Assembly: GCA_021166685.1 (NCBI GenBank)
Contig: JAJPEU010000015.1
Span: forward strand, 79,260 to 143,259
Direction of reading: 5' to 3'
Length of the DNA stretch: 64,000 nt
Source: Sulfurovum sp.
GTDB taxonomy: Bacteria > Campylobacterota > Campylobacteria > Campylobacterales > Sulfurovaceae
Shown: positions 17,908 to 27,800 of the stretch, in pieces
Position numbering within the stretch: position 1 is the first letter of the stretch
Layout: each line of letters begins with the position of its first letter
Position numbers and translations under genes: made by a program
The notes under the pieces: generated by a model
What the model was told of the DNA's origin: nothing
Database searches by the model: none
The model's input: only the letters and a program-made list of their open reading frames with translations

Positions 17908-20585
17908 TTATATTTGATAATTTTATTAAATCTATGTTCGAGTGCATCTTCGCCGCCTTCCATGACTTGGCAAACAGAATCTCGAATATTATGTTCTTGT
18001 ATCGTTCCCTCTTCTTTTATATTTATTTGTCCATTAACAAAATGCATTTCAAAGATTTTTTCAGAAGCTGCATTTATTGGAATATTTGGGTTATGAGTTA
18101 CTACAATGACTTGCCTTTTTTCTTTCAGCTGTCTTAGGCTATCTACTATCAAATCTGTTATCATTCTGCTGTCTAAATCATCTTCAGGTTGATCAATGAT
18201 TAATGGACCTTTAGTCTCAAGTAAAATATATGTCATTAATGCGGCAGCTTTTTGACCTGCTGATGCGCTATTTACATCTAAAGTTCTTCCATTAGCAATA
18301 ATCTCAATAGTGAGTTTGTCTTTTGGAAACCAAGTATTCAATGCATCTTCATTTACTTTATTTTTATAAATAGAAGCAAAGTGATTCGATAGTCTCGCTC
18401 CAAAATCAAAAGTATTATCAGAATTAGCCAATAAGATGTTACTCTTTAATTCTTCTAATTTTTCTTCTATCGAGTCACTTTGTTGTAAATTCCATAAAAT
18501 TCCTGAATTTTCATTGGTTCTATCATCAATTTGTAAAATTTGAGCTTCAAAAGCAGTGTCTTGTCGTTGAATTACTTTACGAAATTCTTCTTCACTACCA
18601 ATAATGTCACCTAAGAATTTAATAGTAAATCTAACTCGTGTATTAGTGAATAAACGTTCTAGATTACTATTTATTTCACGTATATAACTCTCACGCCTAT
18701 TGTAAAGTTCTTCTCTTTTATCTTTTATAGTTATCAAAAGGGCATAGCTCATCTCAATTTGCTGTGATAACAAATGCTCTTTTTGATTGATTTCATGTAG
18801 TTTTTTCATAAGAGTTTCTTTAGTCTCTAATGCTACATTATATTGAGAAATATCGGTACCTTGATCTTGCAATTCTTTTGATAATTTTTCGAATTTAATT
18901 TTTGTATTTTCTTGATTTGTATTCCATTCAGATTCTTTCCAAATTTTTATCCATTCTTTTGCAGATTCATCCAACTTCTCTACTTGAGATCTTATATTTT
19001 CTTTTACGATTTCTATATTGGTTGTAATATTAGTAATATCAGGAGTAGTTTCATTTAAAAAATCTAATGTATTAAAATCTATATTGATATCAATCTTTTT
19101 AATACTTTCTTGTAAAAAATTAATATCATCGTATATTTTTCTGAGTTTCATACCTTCATTCTTAAATTGTGCATGATTTTTCAAAAGTTGTGAAAAATTA
19201 TACTTTTCATATGTTTTTAATTTAGTATCTGTTTGTTTTAATAACTCTTCAATTTTCTTTTTATCTGAAATGTCTTGTTGTAAATTTCTTTCAATTGACT
19301 TACTTTCTTCATATGCTTTGATTATTTGATTAAATTCCATTTCCCATGAAAAATAGTCTATTTTTACATCAATCAATGAAAAAATTTCTTCAGGATGGAT
19401 AGCTTTATCAAAAAGCTCTTTTTGGGTAATTATAGTAACAGGGTAAAATTGTTGTATTGTTTTGTAGTCTATTTCATTATAGTTTCCGTTCTCAAATCTA
19501 AAATATTGTTCGAAAGTCTTTTTAAAGACAGTCTCTTCTTCTGATTGATGATATTGAAAATTAACTTCTATATTGTCATGTAACATTCCAGTGTTACGAT
19601 TACCAGTTTTAAAAAAATCTTTCTTATCTGGATGACTGCTATGTAAATCTTGATGTTCGCCATACGCAAATTGAAGCATTTTGATTATAGACGATTTACC
19701 GCTTCCTCTGCCACCTATTATAGTATTTAGCCATGGGGAAAATTTCAAATTCAATGCTGTATTTCTTCCCATTTTATACGCATTTTTAATTGAGAGTTCA
19801 CTTATATATGCCCATGAAATTTCATTTGGGTCTAGATTTGCAATAATATTATCACTACATAATACATTCTTGTTTAGTTTGTCACTTAATGCGACTTTTA
19901 AACCATCAAAAGTTGGCAATCCCATTTTTACATAAGTAAATCTTCTGCCAATATTATTTAAATCGTGAGAATCTGAGCCGATTACTCTATGATGTTTTAA
20001 TTTTAAATCTTTATATATTTGAGGTTGATCGAAATCTTTGTTTATTTGTTCAATTGCAAAAATATTTTCTTTTATACACGCATCTTTTAAAGTTTGCCCA
20101 GATAAGACTGTAAATATACCTTTTGCTTCATCTACATGAGCTGGAATTGTTAAGGTTTTATAATCATTATTTGAAATATCGAAAATTTCAGATAAAGATT
20201 TTCTTGTAATTGCTTCGATATTGCCTTCATCTCCATTAATTCCAACTGCACCTAAAAATGTTGATATTTTTTGTGAACTAGTATCCTCTGGAAATACTAC
20301 CAATAAATGAATGCCATTATTTACAGTTAGTTCAATTGCAGGAAATATAATTAATTCTCTAAAGTTTACATGGTTTTCTTGTCGAAGTTGTATATATTCA
20401 TTTTTTATAGCATCAATATTATTGCCAGTATTATGGTCAGATATAACTACACAATCTAATTCCTTTTCCATGCATTTAAGTAACCAGCTTCTATGTGAAT
20501 AATTTGGATCACTATAGTCTGAAGATGCATTAGTATGCATATGAAAATCAATTTTATACCATTTAGTACCGTTTATATTTGCCAT
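17904..20585 (-). CDS. PHP domain fused to SMC/ABC-type ATPase (TrlF-like)
   Basis: An 893-residue protein with an N-terminal PHP phosphoesterase domain: H15-M-H17, D50-H51 in VISDHNTG, E85, H93, H150 and D205-S-H207, the usual metal ligands. An ABC ATPase of the SMC/Rad50 type follows. Walker A is GGRGSGKSS (291-299), then a ~350-residue coiled-coil region, a signature-like SASAGQK near 779, Walker B LIIDQPEDDLD near 795, and a THNPN switch. The architecture matches proteins named TrlF-like. A role acting on nucleic acid is inferred. AAGGAT precedes the ATG, 14 bases after sbcC. It is the most AT-rich gene of the operon. Confidence 0.85.
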   Translation of the reverse strand: MANINGTKWYKIDFHMHTNASSDYSDPNYSHRSWLLKCMEKELDCVVISDHNTGNNIDAIKNEYIQLRQENHVNFRELIIFPAIELTVNNGIHLLVVFPEDTSSQKISTFLGAVGINGDEGNIEAITRKSLSEIFDISNNDYKTLTIPAHVDEAKGIFTVLSGQTLKDACIKENIFAIEQINKDFDQPQIYKDLKLKHHRVIGSDSHDLNNIGRRFTYVKMGLPTFDGLKVALSDKLNKNVLCSDNIIANLDPNEISWAYISELSIKNAYKMGRNTALNLKFSPWLNTIIGGRGSGKSSIIKMLQFAYGEHQDLHSSHPDKKDFFKTGNRNTGMLHDNIEVNFQYHQSEEETVFKKTFEQYFRFENGNYNEIDYKTIQQFYPVTIITQKELFDKAIHPEEIFSLIDVKIDYFSWEMEFNQIIKAYEESKSIERNLQQDISDKKKIEELLKQTDTKLKTYEKYNFSQLLKNHAQFKNEGMKLRKIYDDINFLQESIKKIDINIDFNTLDFLNETTPDITNITTNIEIVKENIRSQVEKLDESAKEWIKIWKESEWNTNQENTKIKFEKLSKELQDQGTDISQYNVALETKETLMKKLHEINQKEHLLSQQIEMSYALLITIKDKREELYNRRESYIREINSNLERLFTNTRVRFTIKFLGDIIGSEEEFRKVIQRQDTAFEAQILQIDDRTNENSGILWNLQQSDSIEEKLEELKSNILLANSDNTFDFGARLSNHFASIYKNKVNEDALNTWFPKDKLTIEIIANGRTLDVNSASAGQKAAALMTYILLETKGPLIIDQPEDDLDSRMITDLIVDSLRQLKEKRQVIVVTHNPNIPINAASEKIFEMHFVNGQINIKEEGTIQEHNIRDSVCQVMEGGEDALEHRFNKIIKYK

Positions 20586-20599
20586 TTATATCCTTAATT

Positions 20600-22969
20600 T
20601 TAAATTTCAACAACTCTCTCAAGCATCTCTTTGATATCCATCTCATGGGATATTAAAAATATCTGTCTATATTGCTCTTTAATAGTATGAAATGCCTCTA
20701 AAATTTCCATTCTTCTACTTTCATCTTGACTCCCAAATACTTCATCAAATGCCAAAAAGCCGATATTGCCTGCACCACTAAGTTCACCTAATGTTTTTGA
20801 GATAGCAATTCTAAGAACCAAATTTGCAAGATCCACTTCACCACCGCTAAATCTCTCAATCGGAAACTTTTGTCCTTCATCATAGATATAAAAGTCAAAG
20901 TCGTTATCTACTTCGATATGTTGATACTTCCCTTTAGTAATTTGAGAATACATCGTTGAAGCTATTTGAGATATTCTAGGAGCTACTTTTGAATTGAGTT
21001 TTGTTTTAAACTCACTCAAAGATATTTTTATCTTCTCGTAGTCGCTCAAGTCTTGTTGCTTGGTAGCTAGTTTTGCTTGATGCTCTTTGTTTGTATCAAG
21101 TGCAGATTGAAGTGTTTTTATCTCTCCGTCTATCGAAGCGATTTGCACTTTAAGGTCATTGATGCTCGTGGCCAATTCCTCTTTTTGTTTTTGAAGTGTT
21201 GCAAACTCATCAACTTTTGTTTTATAGTTTGTTTCATCATACACAACCGCTTTTATCTCAAGCTCTTTAGCAATATAGGTAGTTGATTTTTCTTCAATCG
21301 CTTTTTTTAGCTCATCCGACTCTTTTTGAAGTACCGGTACTCTTTGAATTAAAGTTTGAAGTTTTTGGTATGTGTCAAATTTTGGTTTTAAAACCTGCTC
21401 TTTTTGTATCAAATCTTGATGCAATTTGTCATCATAAGCATATTTTGAAAGTTCTTCAAGCTCTTTTTTGTTTTGAATCCCTTTTGTTTCTACCTCTTTA
21501 AAATATCCATTTGCTTTGATAAAGTCTTTTTGTTTTGTTTCGATGATGGTAAGTTGCTTATGTATCTCCTGAAGCTGCTCGTCTAACTCCTCTTTTTGTT
21601 TAGATAACATATCTTTTGAGCTTTCTACTTTTGACAGCTCTTGGGTTTGTTTATCGATTTTCTCTTTTTGGATAGCCTCTATAGTGTTTGACAGATTTGC
21701 TATTACTTTGTCATACTCTTCAAGGAGCGGTCTAGTGCATGTGGGACAGTTTGAACCCTTGCCTATTTTTTCAATCTCTGCAATCTGGGCTTTTGTAGTG
21801 TCGATGAGTTTTTGCTCACCTGATAGTGAAGAACTGATAGCTTTTATTTGAGCTTCATACTCTTTGATGCTGGTTTGAAGTTTATCCACTTCATTTTTTA
21901 TCTGCTGTTGTTTTAACTGTAAGCTTGCATAATCTTTTACTTCAAGTTCTAATGCGGCAATATCATTTTTAGCTTTTGTATATTGCTCCCTTAGTTGAAT
22001 CTGCTCTTTATTTAACCCATCAATTTTGAGCTGTATCTCTTTGAGCTGCTGCTGCTCTTTGAGTTGTATTTGCAACTGTTCAAACTCTTGTTTTACTGGC
22101 TCTAAAGCTGTTAGTTCTTTTTGCTTTTGGTGTAAGTCTGAAAGCTCAGATGAAAGTTTAGCTTGTTGGAGTTTATTAGATTCCAGAGTATTTTTTATGA
22201 GTTCTAGTTCACTCAAGAGTTTTGTTTTATGCTCTTTTGTTTTTTGCAAAAGGTCGAGCTCTTTTTTAGCCTCAATCTCTTTTAATTTTAAAGTTTCCAA
22301 CTCTTTTGATTTTGAAGTTAAATTTTTATTGATTAGAGTTTTATTTTCATTGTGAGCTTTTATTGCACTCTCTTTAGCAGCTATCTCATCACTACTTAGT
22401 AATACCTCTCTAAAAGCATCTATCTCTCTTTTAAGTCCTCTGCTTTTTTCGACAAGCATAGTTTCAATAGTATCAATCTTCTCCAGCCCTAGTAGCTTTC
22501 TAATCATCTTTTTTCTATCTTCGGGTTTTAGGTTGCTAAGGCTTGTAAGTTCCTTTTGAGAAGCAAACAGTGTGTGCATAAAGGCATCTTTGCCCATCTT
22601 TACAAGTTTTGCGATGGTGTTTGTCACCTCTTTGGCTCCGTTGGAGATGAGCGCATCATTTTTATACAGTTTTGCATTGGCTGTGAGGGTTTTGCCTCTA
22701 AATTCTCTGATCACTTTGTAAGTAGCGCTATCAAACTCAAACTCCAGCGTGACGCTTACAGGCTCTTTTTCACTAACACTTGAATTTCGTATCAGTTCTT
22801 TTGCGCCTTTGTTTTTTAGCTCTCCGTAAAGTGCAAAAAGTATCGCTTCAAATATGGTGGATTTGCCGCTTCCGTTTTTTCCGATGATGCCGGTCAGCCC
22901 CTCCTCAAAGGAAAAGCTTTTTTGGGTGTACTTTTTAAAGTTTAACAGTTCAAGATTATTCAGTATCAC
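20600..22969 (-). CDS. sbcC: SbcC/Rad50-type DNA repair ATPase
   Basis: A 789-residue SMC-like ATPase that partners SbcD to open and trim DNA ends and hairpins. Walker A is GKNGSGKST, then two long coiled coils flank a zinc hook (CPTC at about residues 408-411). The C-terminal lobe has the signature RFSGGEVDLAN and Walker B FLAFDEVFGSQDE. I chose the GTG at 22969: it has AAGAGG six bases upstream and gives the usual short lead-in to LELLNFKKY. An ATG at 22984 would add five residues. It is shorter than E. coli SbcC (about 1050 residues), as in many bacteria. It overlaps sbcD by 14 bases. Confidence 0.92.
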   Translation of the reverse strand: MILNNLELLNFKKYTQKSFSFEEGLTGIIGKNGSGKSTIFEAILFALYGELKNKGAKELIRNSSVSEKEPVSVTLEFEFDSATYKVIREFRGKTLTANAKLYKNDALISNGAKEVTNTIAKLVKMGKDAFMHTLFASQKELTSLSNLKPEDRKKMIRKLLGLEKIDTIETMLVEKSRGLKREIDAFREVLLSSDEIAAKESAIKAHNENKTLINKNLTSKSKELETLKLKEIEAKKELDLLQKTKEHKTKLLSELELIKNTLESNKLQQAKLSSELSDLHQKQKELTALEPVKQEFEQLQIQLKEQQQLKEIQLKIDGLNKEQIQLREQYTKAKNDIAALELEVKDYASLQLKQQQIKNEVDKLQTSIKEYEAQIKAISSSLSGEQKLIDTTKAQIAEIEKIGKGSNCPTCTRPLLEEYDKVIANLSNTIEAIQKEKIDKQTQELSKVESSKDMLSKQKEELDEQLQEIHKQLTIIETKQKDFIKANGYFKEVETKGIQNKKELEELSKYAYDDKLHQDLIQKEQVLKPKFDTYQKLQTLIQRVPVLQKESDELKKAIEEKSTTYIAKELEIKAVVYDETNYKTKVDEFATLQKQKEELATSINDLKVQIASIDGEIKTLQSALDTNKEHQAKLATKQQDLSDYEKIKISLSEFKTKLNSKVAPRISQIASTMYSQITKGKYQHIEVDNDFDFYIYDEGQKFPIERFSGGEVDLANLVLRIAISKTLGELSGAGNIGFLAFDEVFGSQDESRRMEILEAFHTIKEQYRQIFLISHEMDIKEMLERVVEI

Positions 22970-24074
22970 TGTACACCTCTTCATAAGTGCTGAAAAGCTC
23001 TTGCACTTTTGATTTTAGCCTATCAAACTCTTGTCCTTGACTCTCTTCTTTGATATGCTCCAGAAAATAATCTTCCAATGAAAGCGATTCGATATCCTCG
23101 ATCGTTTTTGCTTCGCCAGAGGTTTTAAACTCTCTTTTGACATTGACATAGAGACTGCCTTCAAAAATCTTTTTGATATCCGCCGTATTGATATCAATCG
23201 ATTGCAGTGTTGTAAGATTTACAAGCTTTGCATCGATAATGGCGTCTTTAATGCCCGATAAATCCAACGCTTCTACACTTTTCTCAAAATCCCCGCAATC
23301 GATTTGAAACTCTAAAATCGGTCTGATTCTAATCTCTTTGTATGCGATACTTAAGGCATCTTCTATCGTTACAAGTGCGAACCCTTTTGAATTTCGCTTG
23401 TCATTGAGACTTGTGCGCTCCGTACTTCCGCTGTAGTAAACATTCTCATATTTTCCGACTTTCCCAAAACCGTGCCAATGTCCAAGAGCTACATAATCCA
23501 TTTTTGAAAAGATATACTCTTTCTCTGTCGGATAGACCCACTCTCCAAACTCTTGCATGAGATACCATGCTCCAACACTGCAGTGCATCATCATTATATT
23601 TTTTTTACCATCATCAATTGACTCTTCACAAAGCTCTATTTGAGAAAGTGCTTTTGTGTCATCATTCATGTGTGGCAGACAATGAAATACAATATTTTCA
23701 AATTCTATTTTTTTATATTGCTGATCATAAGAGACATAGATGTTTTCAAAATTTTCAAATATTTTTAGAATGGGGCTGCTTAGATTAGTTCTTGGGGTAG
23801 AGTGATTTCCTGCAATGAGGATAAATGGAATATTTAGAGAATTGATTATTTTAAATTGCTCCAAGGCAAACGTGATGGCCCTGTTGCTGGGGCTGGCCCT
23901 GTGAAACAGATCTCCGGTGTGGATGATATAATCGGGCCTGATTTGTTTGATCTGCTCGACAACCTGAACAAACGCATCGTAAAAATCCGCTTCTCTTTGG
24001 TTGATGTTGTCCTCGTTGATGACATCTAAATCGTTAAAACCCAAATGGGTATCGCTAAAGTGAACTATCTTCAT
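22956..24074 (-). CDS. sbcD: SbcD/Mre11-type exonuclease
   Basis: A 372-residue metallophosphoesterase with the five Mre11 motifs: FSDTHLG, HTGDLFH, AGNHSTPR, MMHCSVG and GHWHGFG. With SbcC it forms the two-subunit nuclease that processes double-strand ends, hairpins and stalled forks. It is the first gene of a four-gene minus-strand operon (sbcD, sbcC, PHP-SMC ATPase, DUF2779 nuclease), all overlapping or nearly touching. TACAAT at 24119-24124 could be its -10. The ribosome site before the ATG is weak. Confidence 0.93.
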   Translation of the reverse strand: MKIVHFSDTHLGFNDLDVINEDNINQREADFYDAFVQVVEQIKQIRPDYIIHTGDLFHRASPSNRAITFALEQFKIINSLNIPFILIAGNHSTPRTNLSSPILKIFENFENIYVSYDQQYKKIEFENIVFHCLPHMNDDTKALSQIELCEESIDDGKKNIMMMHCSVGAWYLMQEFGEWVYPTEKEYIFSKMDYVALGHWHGFGKVGKYENVYYSGSTERTSLNDKRNSKGFALVTIEDALSIAYKEIRIRPILEFQIDCGDFEKSVEALDLSGIKDAIIDAKLVNLTTLQSIDINTADIKKIFEGSLYVNVKREFKTSGEAKTIEDIESLSLEDYFLEHIKEESQGQEFDRLKSKVQELFSTYEEVYSDTE

Positions 24075-24118
24075 TCAATTGTGTCTGCTTTTCAATCATT
24101 TTATTTTTTGCATTACTC

Positions 24119-24161
24119 ATTGTACAATAAACAGTCCGTTAAATTATTTGATTGATATCAA
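24119..24161 (-). promoter_or_regulatory. Consensus Fnr-type palindrome and -10 upstream of sbcD
   Basis: TTGAT-TGAT-ATCAA at 24148-24161 is an exact match to the general TTGAT-N4-ATCAA Fnr consensus. On the minus strand TACAAT at 24119-24124 could be a -10. The palindrome centre would then be about 42 bases before the start of transcription, the usual place for a class II activator. It lies in the 109-base gap after the adaptor gene. The gap shows no other feature I can name. Confidence 0.5.
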
Positions 24162-24183
24162 CACGCCAACCCAAAGGACGCGA

Positions 24184-24888
24184 TCAAGAAGAAATAAACT
24201 CCACCTCTACAATCTTGCCAAAATCATTGCTTTGCAAAAGCAGCTCAACCCTGTAGGCCGAGATCATCGTTTCGTCTTGAATTTTGTCTATTTTATAAAT
24301 TTCTGCATTATTGTGTTTGCCGTCTATGAGAATTTTTTTATTGCCGATGTTTTCATAATCACTGCGGCTAACAAAAACAACCAGCTTGGCATGACTGATA
24401 TCGTACGCTTTTGCCAATTGTGTACCTGCGGTGACATAATCACCGTTGTTTGCTTGAAATGCTTTTATATAAAGTTTGTTTACCGATATTTGTTTTTTTG
24501 CTATCGTATCCTCAAGTTGGGCTATTTGAATTTTAAGATTTTCTATCGTTACCTTAAGATCCAAAATCTGATAATATTTTTCGTCTTTTTCAAACGCACT
24601 CTTTCCGACAACCTGAAGATATTTTTGATAGTTTTTGTTCAACAGTTTTAATTTCTCTTCATACAGCCTACGCTGTATTTTATAGCCTGCCAGCTCTTTT
24701 TGCTCCAACGAATCATCCAGCTTTATGATAGTTTTATCGACCACTTTGGTTTCATCATTTTTATCCAGATAAACAATTTGCCCGTTTGTCTGCGCATAAA
24801 TGATAAAATTGTCAAACGGCTCTATTTTCGCCATATAGGTTTGCGAAAAAAGCATGACCGGCATGCATACAAAAAATAAAAATTTCAT
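24184..24888 (-). CDS. RND-type periplasmic adaptor (HlyD-like), small
   Basis: A 234-residue exported adaptor-like protein with a signal peptide (MKFLFFVCMPVMLFSQTYMA). Residues ~25-60 resemble the first lipoyl half, ~62-140 form a helical hairpin rich in leucine, lysine and glutamate, and GDYVTAGTQLAKAYD resembles the second lipoyl half. It lacks most of the barrel and membrane-proximal domain, so it is shorter than usual (about 350 residues). The ATG at 24888 follows AAGGA; the frame runs two codons further to a TTG. It begins two bases after the RND pump stop, so both are co-transcribed. Confidence 0.7.
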   Translation of the reverse strand: MKFLFFVCMPVMLFSQTYMAKIEPFDNFIIYAQTNGQIVYLDKNDETKVVDKTIIKLDDSLEQKELAGYKIQRRLYEEKLKLLNKNYQKYLQVVGKSAFEKDEKYYQILDLKVTIENLKIQIAQLEDTIAKKQISVNKLYIKAFQANNGDYVTAGTQLAKAYDISHAKLVVFVSRSDYENIGNKKILIDGKHNNAEIYKIDKIQDETMISAYRVELLLQSNDFGKIVEVEFISS

Positions 24889-24890
24889 TT

Positions 24891-27800
24891 TCAATCCTTA
24901 ATGTTAAATACCATCGCATACAGCGCAGGCAGATAGAACAGATTCAATACCGTCCCCCAGGCGATACCAAACCCCAGCGATATAGCGATAGGCTGAAGCA
25001 TAATCGATTCTCCGGAAGGGAAAAAGATAATCGTCATAAGCCCCAATACGGTTGTAATCGAAGTAATCAGTATCGGCCTTACGCGTTGTTTGGCTCTTTT
25101 GAAAAACTCCTCTTTCTTTTTGGTTCCGTGCAAAAAATCCAGCATGATAATGCCGTCATTAATGACAACTCCTGCAAGGCCGAGCATCCCGATCATCGAC
25201 TGGGAATTCAAATTGATCCCCATGATAAAATGGCCCGCTACAGCGCCTAAAACAGTAAACGGTATAACAGAAATCAGCATCAAAGAAACTCTGAAGGAAG
25301 GGAAGTTGATCAGCAGCGTGATAAAGATCAAAAACATGGCGATCATGAATGCTTTTATCATGTCGATTGCCATTTGGGAACTTTTCTCGCGCTCTCCGCC
25401 GAAACTGACTGCGATATCGTGCCGTTTTGCCTCTTGCACAACCTCGTCAACTTGTTTCAATACTTCGTTTGCGCTGATGATCCGATTGTCAACATTTGCA
25501 AAAACACTTTTGTATATTCTCCCGTTTTCTTTTTCGATTTTTTCAAAATTTCTTTCGATCGTAAACCCTGCAACATCCTGCAATTCAACAAAACCATTGT
25601 TTACGGGAATAGAAAAATGTTTCAATTCATCGAAGTTGTCTTTGTGAATCGAGTATGTTTTAATTTTGATAATGCCGCTGTTGTCAAACGTGGCGGCTTG
25701 TTCTTTTTCCATAAAGTAACTGTTAAGCGCCAAGGCAACTGCCGAGTCGGTCAAGCCCAGCGTTTGACCGTAATGGTTCAGTATAAATTTATACTCTTTC
25801 TCTCCCATTTTCGTATTGTCTGTGACATCTTTGACTCCTTCGATAGAAGAAAGTTTTGTTTTGAGTTTTTCTATATGCGAAATAAGCGATTTGGTATCGT
25901 CCGAACTCAATTTTATTTCAATATCGGTTTTCATCACATGAAGCCTGCTGCTTACGATATTGAAATCCACGGCTTTGTCTTCTTGCACAACCGGAGTGAT
26001 AAACTCTCGTATTTTTTGCATCACAGTCTGCGTACTTTCTAGCCTGATTTTTTCTTTTTGTTCAAAATCAAAGCTAAGCGACAACACCGGATTGATATAG
26101 TTATCCAAGACATTGTCCTCTCTAAAGTCTTCGAGCTCCAGCATCAGTGTAAATCCGTTTTCGATCACTTCTGTCGTACCGGCCAAATCAGAAAAAACAC
26201 CTACGGAGGTATTGATGTTTTTAATGTAAAAACGCTGTTTATTCTCCAGCAAACGTTTTTCATATCTTTTGACTATCTTGTCGGTCTCTTCAATGCTTAA
26301 AGAATCATCCAGTTTGACAGAAAGCGTAACGTTTCTTGAATCCATGTCGGGAAACATCTGAAACCTGCTTTCTTGTATGGCAAATACCGTCAAAGCAGGC
26401 ACTGCCAAATAAAACAAAAGCAAAAATGTTTTTTTATAATGAATGGTTTTATGCAAAATCTTCTCATACGTGTTGTATATCGCAGACCAGTCAAACAGTT
26501 TGTCATTTTTCCGCAAAATATGTTTTGCATGAAGCGGCAAAAAGAAAAAAGATTCTATCAAAGATGAAAATATCAACACCGATATCACGATCGGAATCAG
26601 CTTGATAAGCAATCCCATTTCACCGCTGATCAAAAGCATGGGCAAAAAGGCGAATATCGTCGTAAATGCGGCGATCATGACAGGCATAATCATCTCTTTG
26701 GTGCCGTTAATCACCGCTTCGCTGACTTCGGCTCCTTCATCCAGGTGGCGCTGAATATTTTCACTCACGATAATGGCATCATCCACGACAATACCCAGGG
26801 TGATCAGCATGGCCATCAAGGAGATCATATTTAAACTGTAACCCAAAGCCTCTATGATCAAAAGTCCAAAAATAAACGAAAACGGTATCCCCATCACGAT
26901 CACAAGCGACAGCCTCGGGCTGATGAGAAGATACATCGAAAATCCGACCAAAATAAGCCCCAAAGTCATATTGGAAAGAATCGTTTTGATCCTCTGTTCG
27001 ACAGGCCTTGAGCTGTCTCTTGAAACATCGATCGATAAGTCTTTATAGGTATTTTGTGTTTTTAATAAAACCTTTTTTACTTCGCGAGAAACTTTTATGG
27101 AGTCTCCCTGCTCGTCTTTAAATATCAGCAATGCAATAGACGGTTTTGCATTAAACCTGGAAATGGTATCCTTGGTCGGATAATCAATCTTGACAGCAGC
27201 CACATCGCCCAAATAGATTTTTTTGCCGTCAGCCTCTATGAGTGTCTCTTTCCAGAACTCAGGATCAAATTTGTTGTTGTTGGCAGTTAAAAAGATATGG
27301 TTGCCAACCTGTTCGACAAATGCAACCGGATAGATATAGGAAAGCTCTTTGATTTTATTGATGATTAGAGAACTGTTTAGTCCGTAGGCCATAATTTTTT
27401 TATGGTCCAGCATAATATCGATCTGCAAATCACTGTCGCCGAAAATTTGCACATCACTGATATGCGGCACCTGAAATACCGACGTCTTTAATTTTTCTGC
27501 AATATCCAGCAATCCTTTTTGATCGTAGGCATTTGAAGACAAAGAGACATTCAAAAGCGACATCACGCGTTGCGATACCGTTGCAACGGGTTCCTCCATA
27601 TCGCTTGGAAGATACTGCTTGGCGATGCTGATCGCATCTTTCACTTCATTGAGCACTTCATACCTATTGATGCCGTCTTGAAGTTCGATAGTGACCATAA
27701 AGCTCCCGTTGGTGACGGTTGAACTTACTTTTTTGATACCGGAAATCGCATCGATTTGATTTTCTATCTCTCTGACGGCAAAATTGTTCAGCGCATCCGC

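Noticed and set aside
24079..24651. 190-codon plus-strand frame over the sbcD promoter and adaptor
   Set aside because: Antisense to the adaptor; the region is explained by promoter elements and that gene.
25374..26042. 222-codon plus-strand frame in the RND gene
   Set aside because: Antisense shadow of the pump with no ribosome site.
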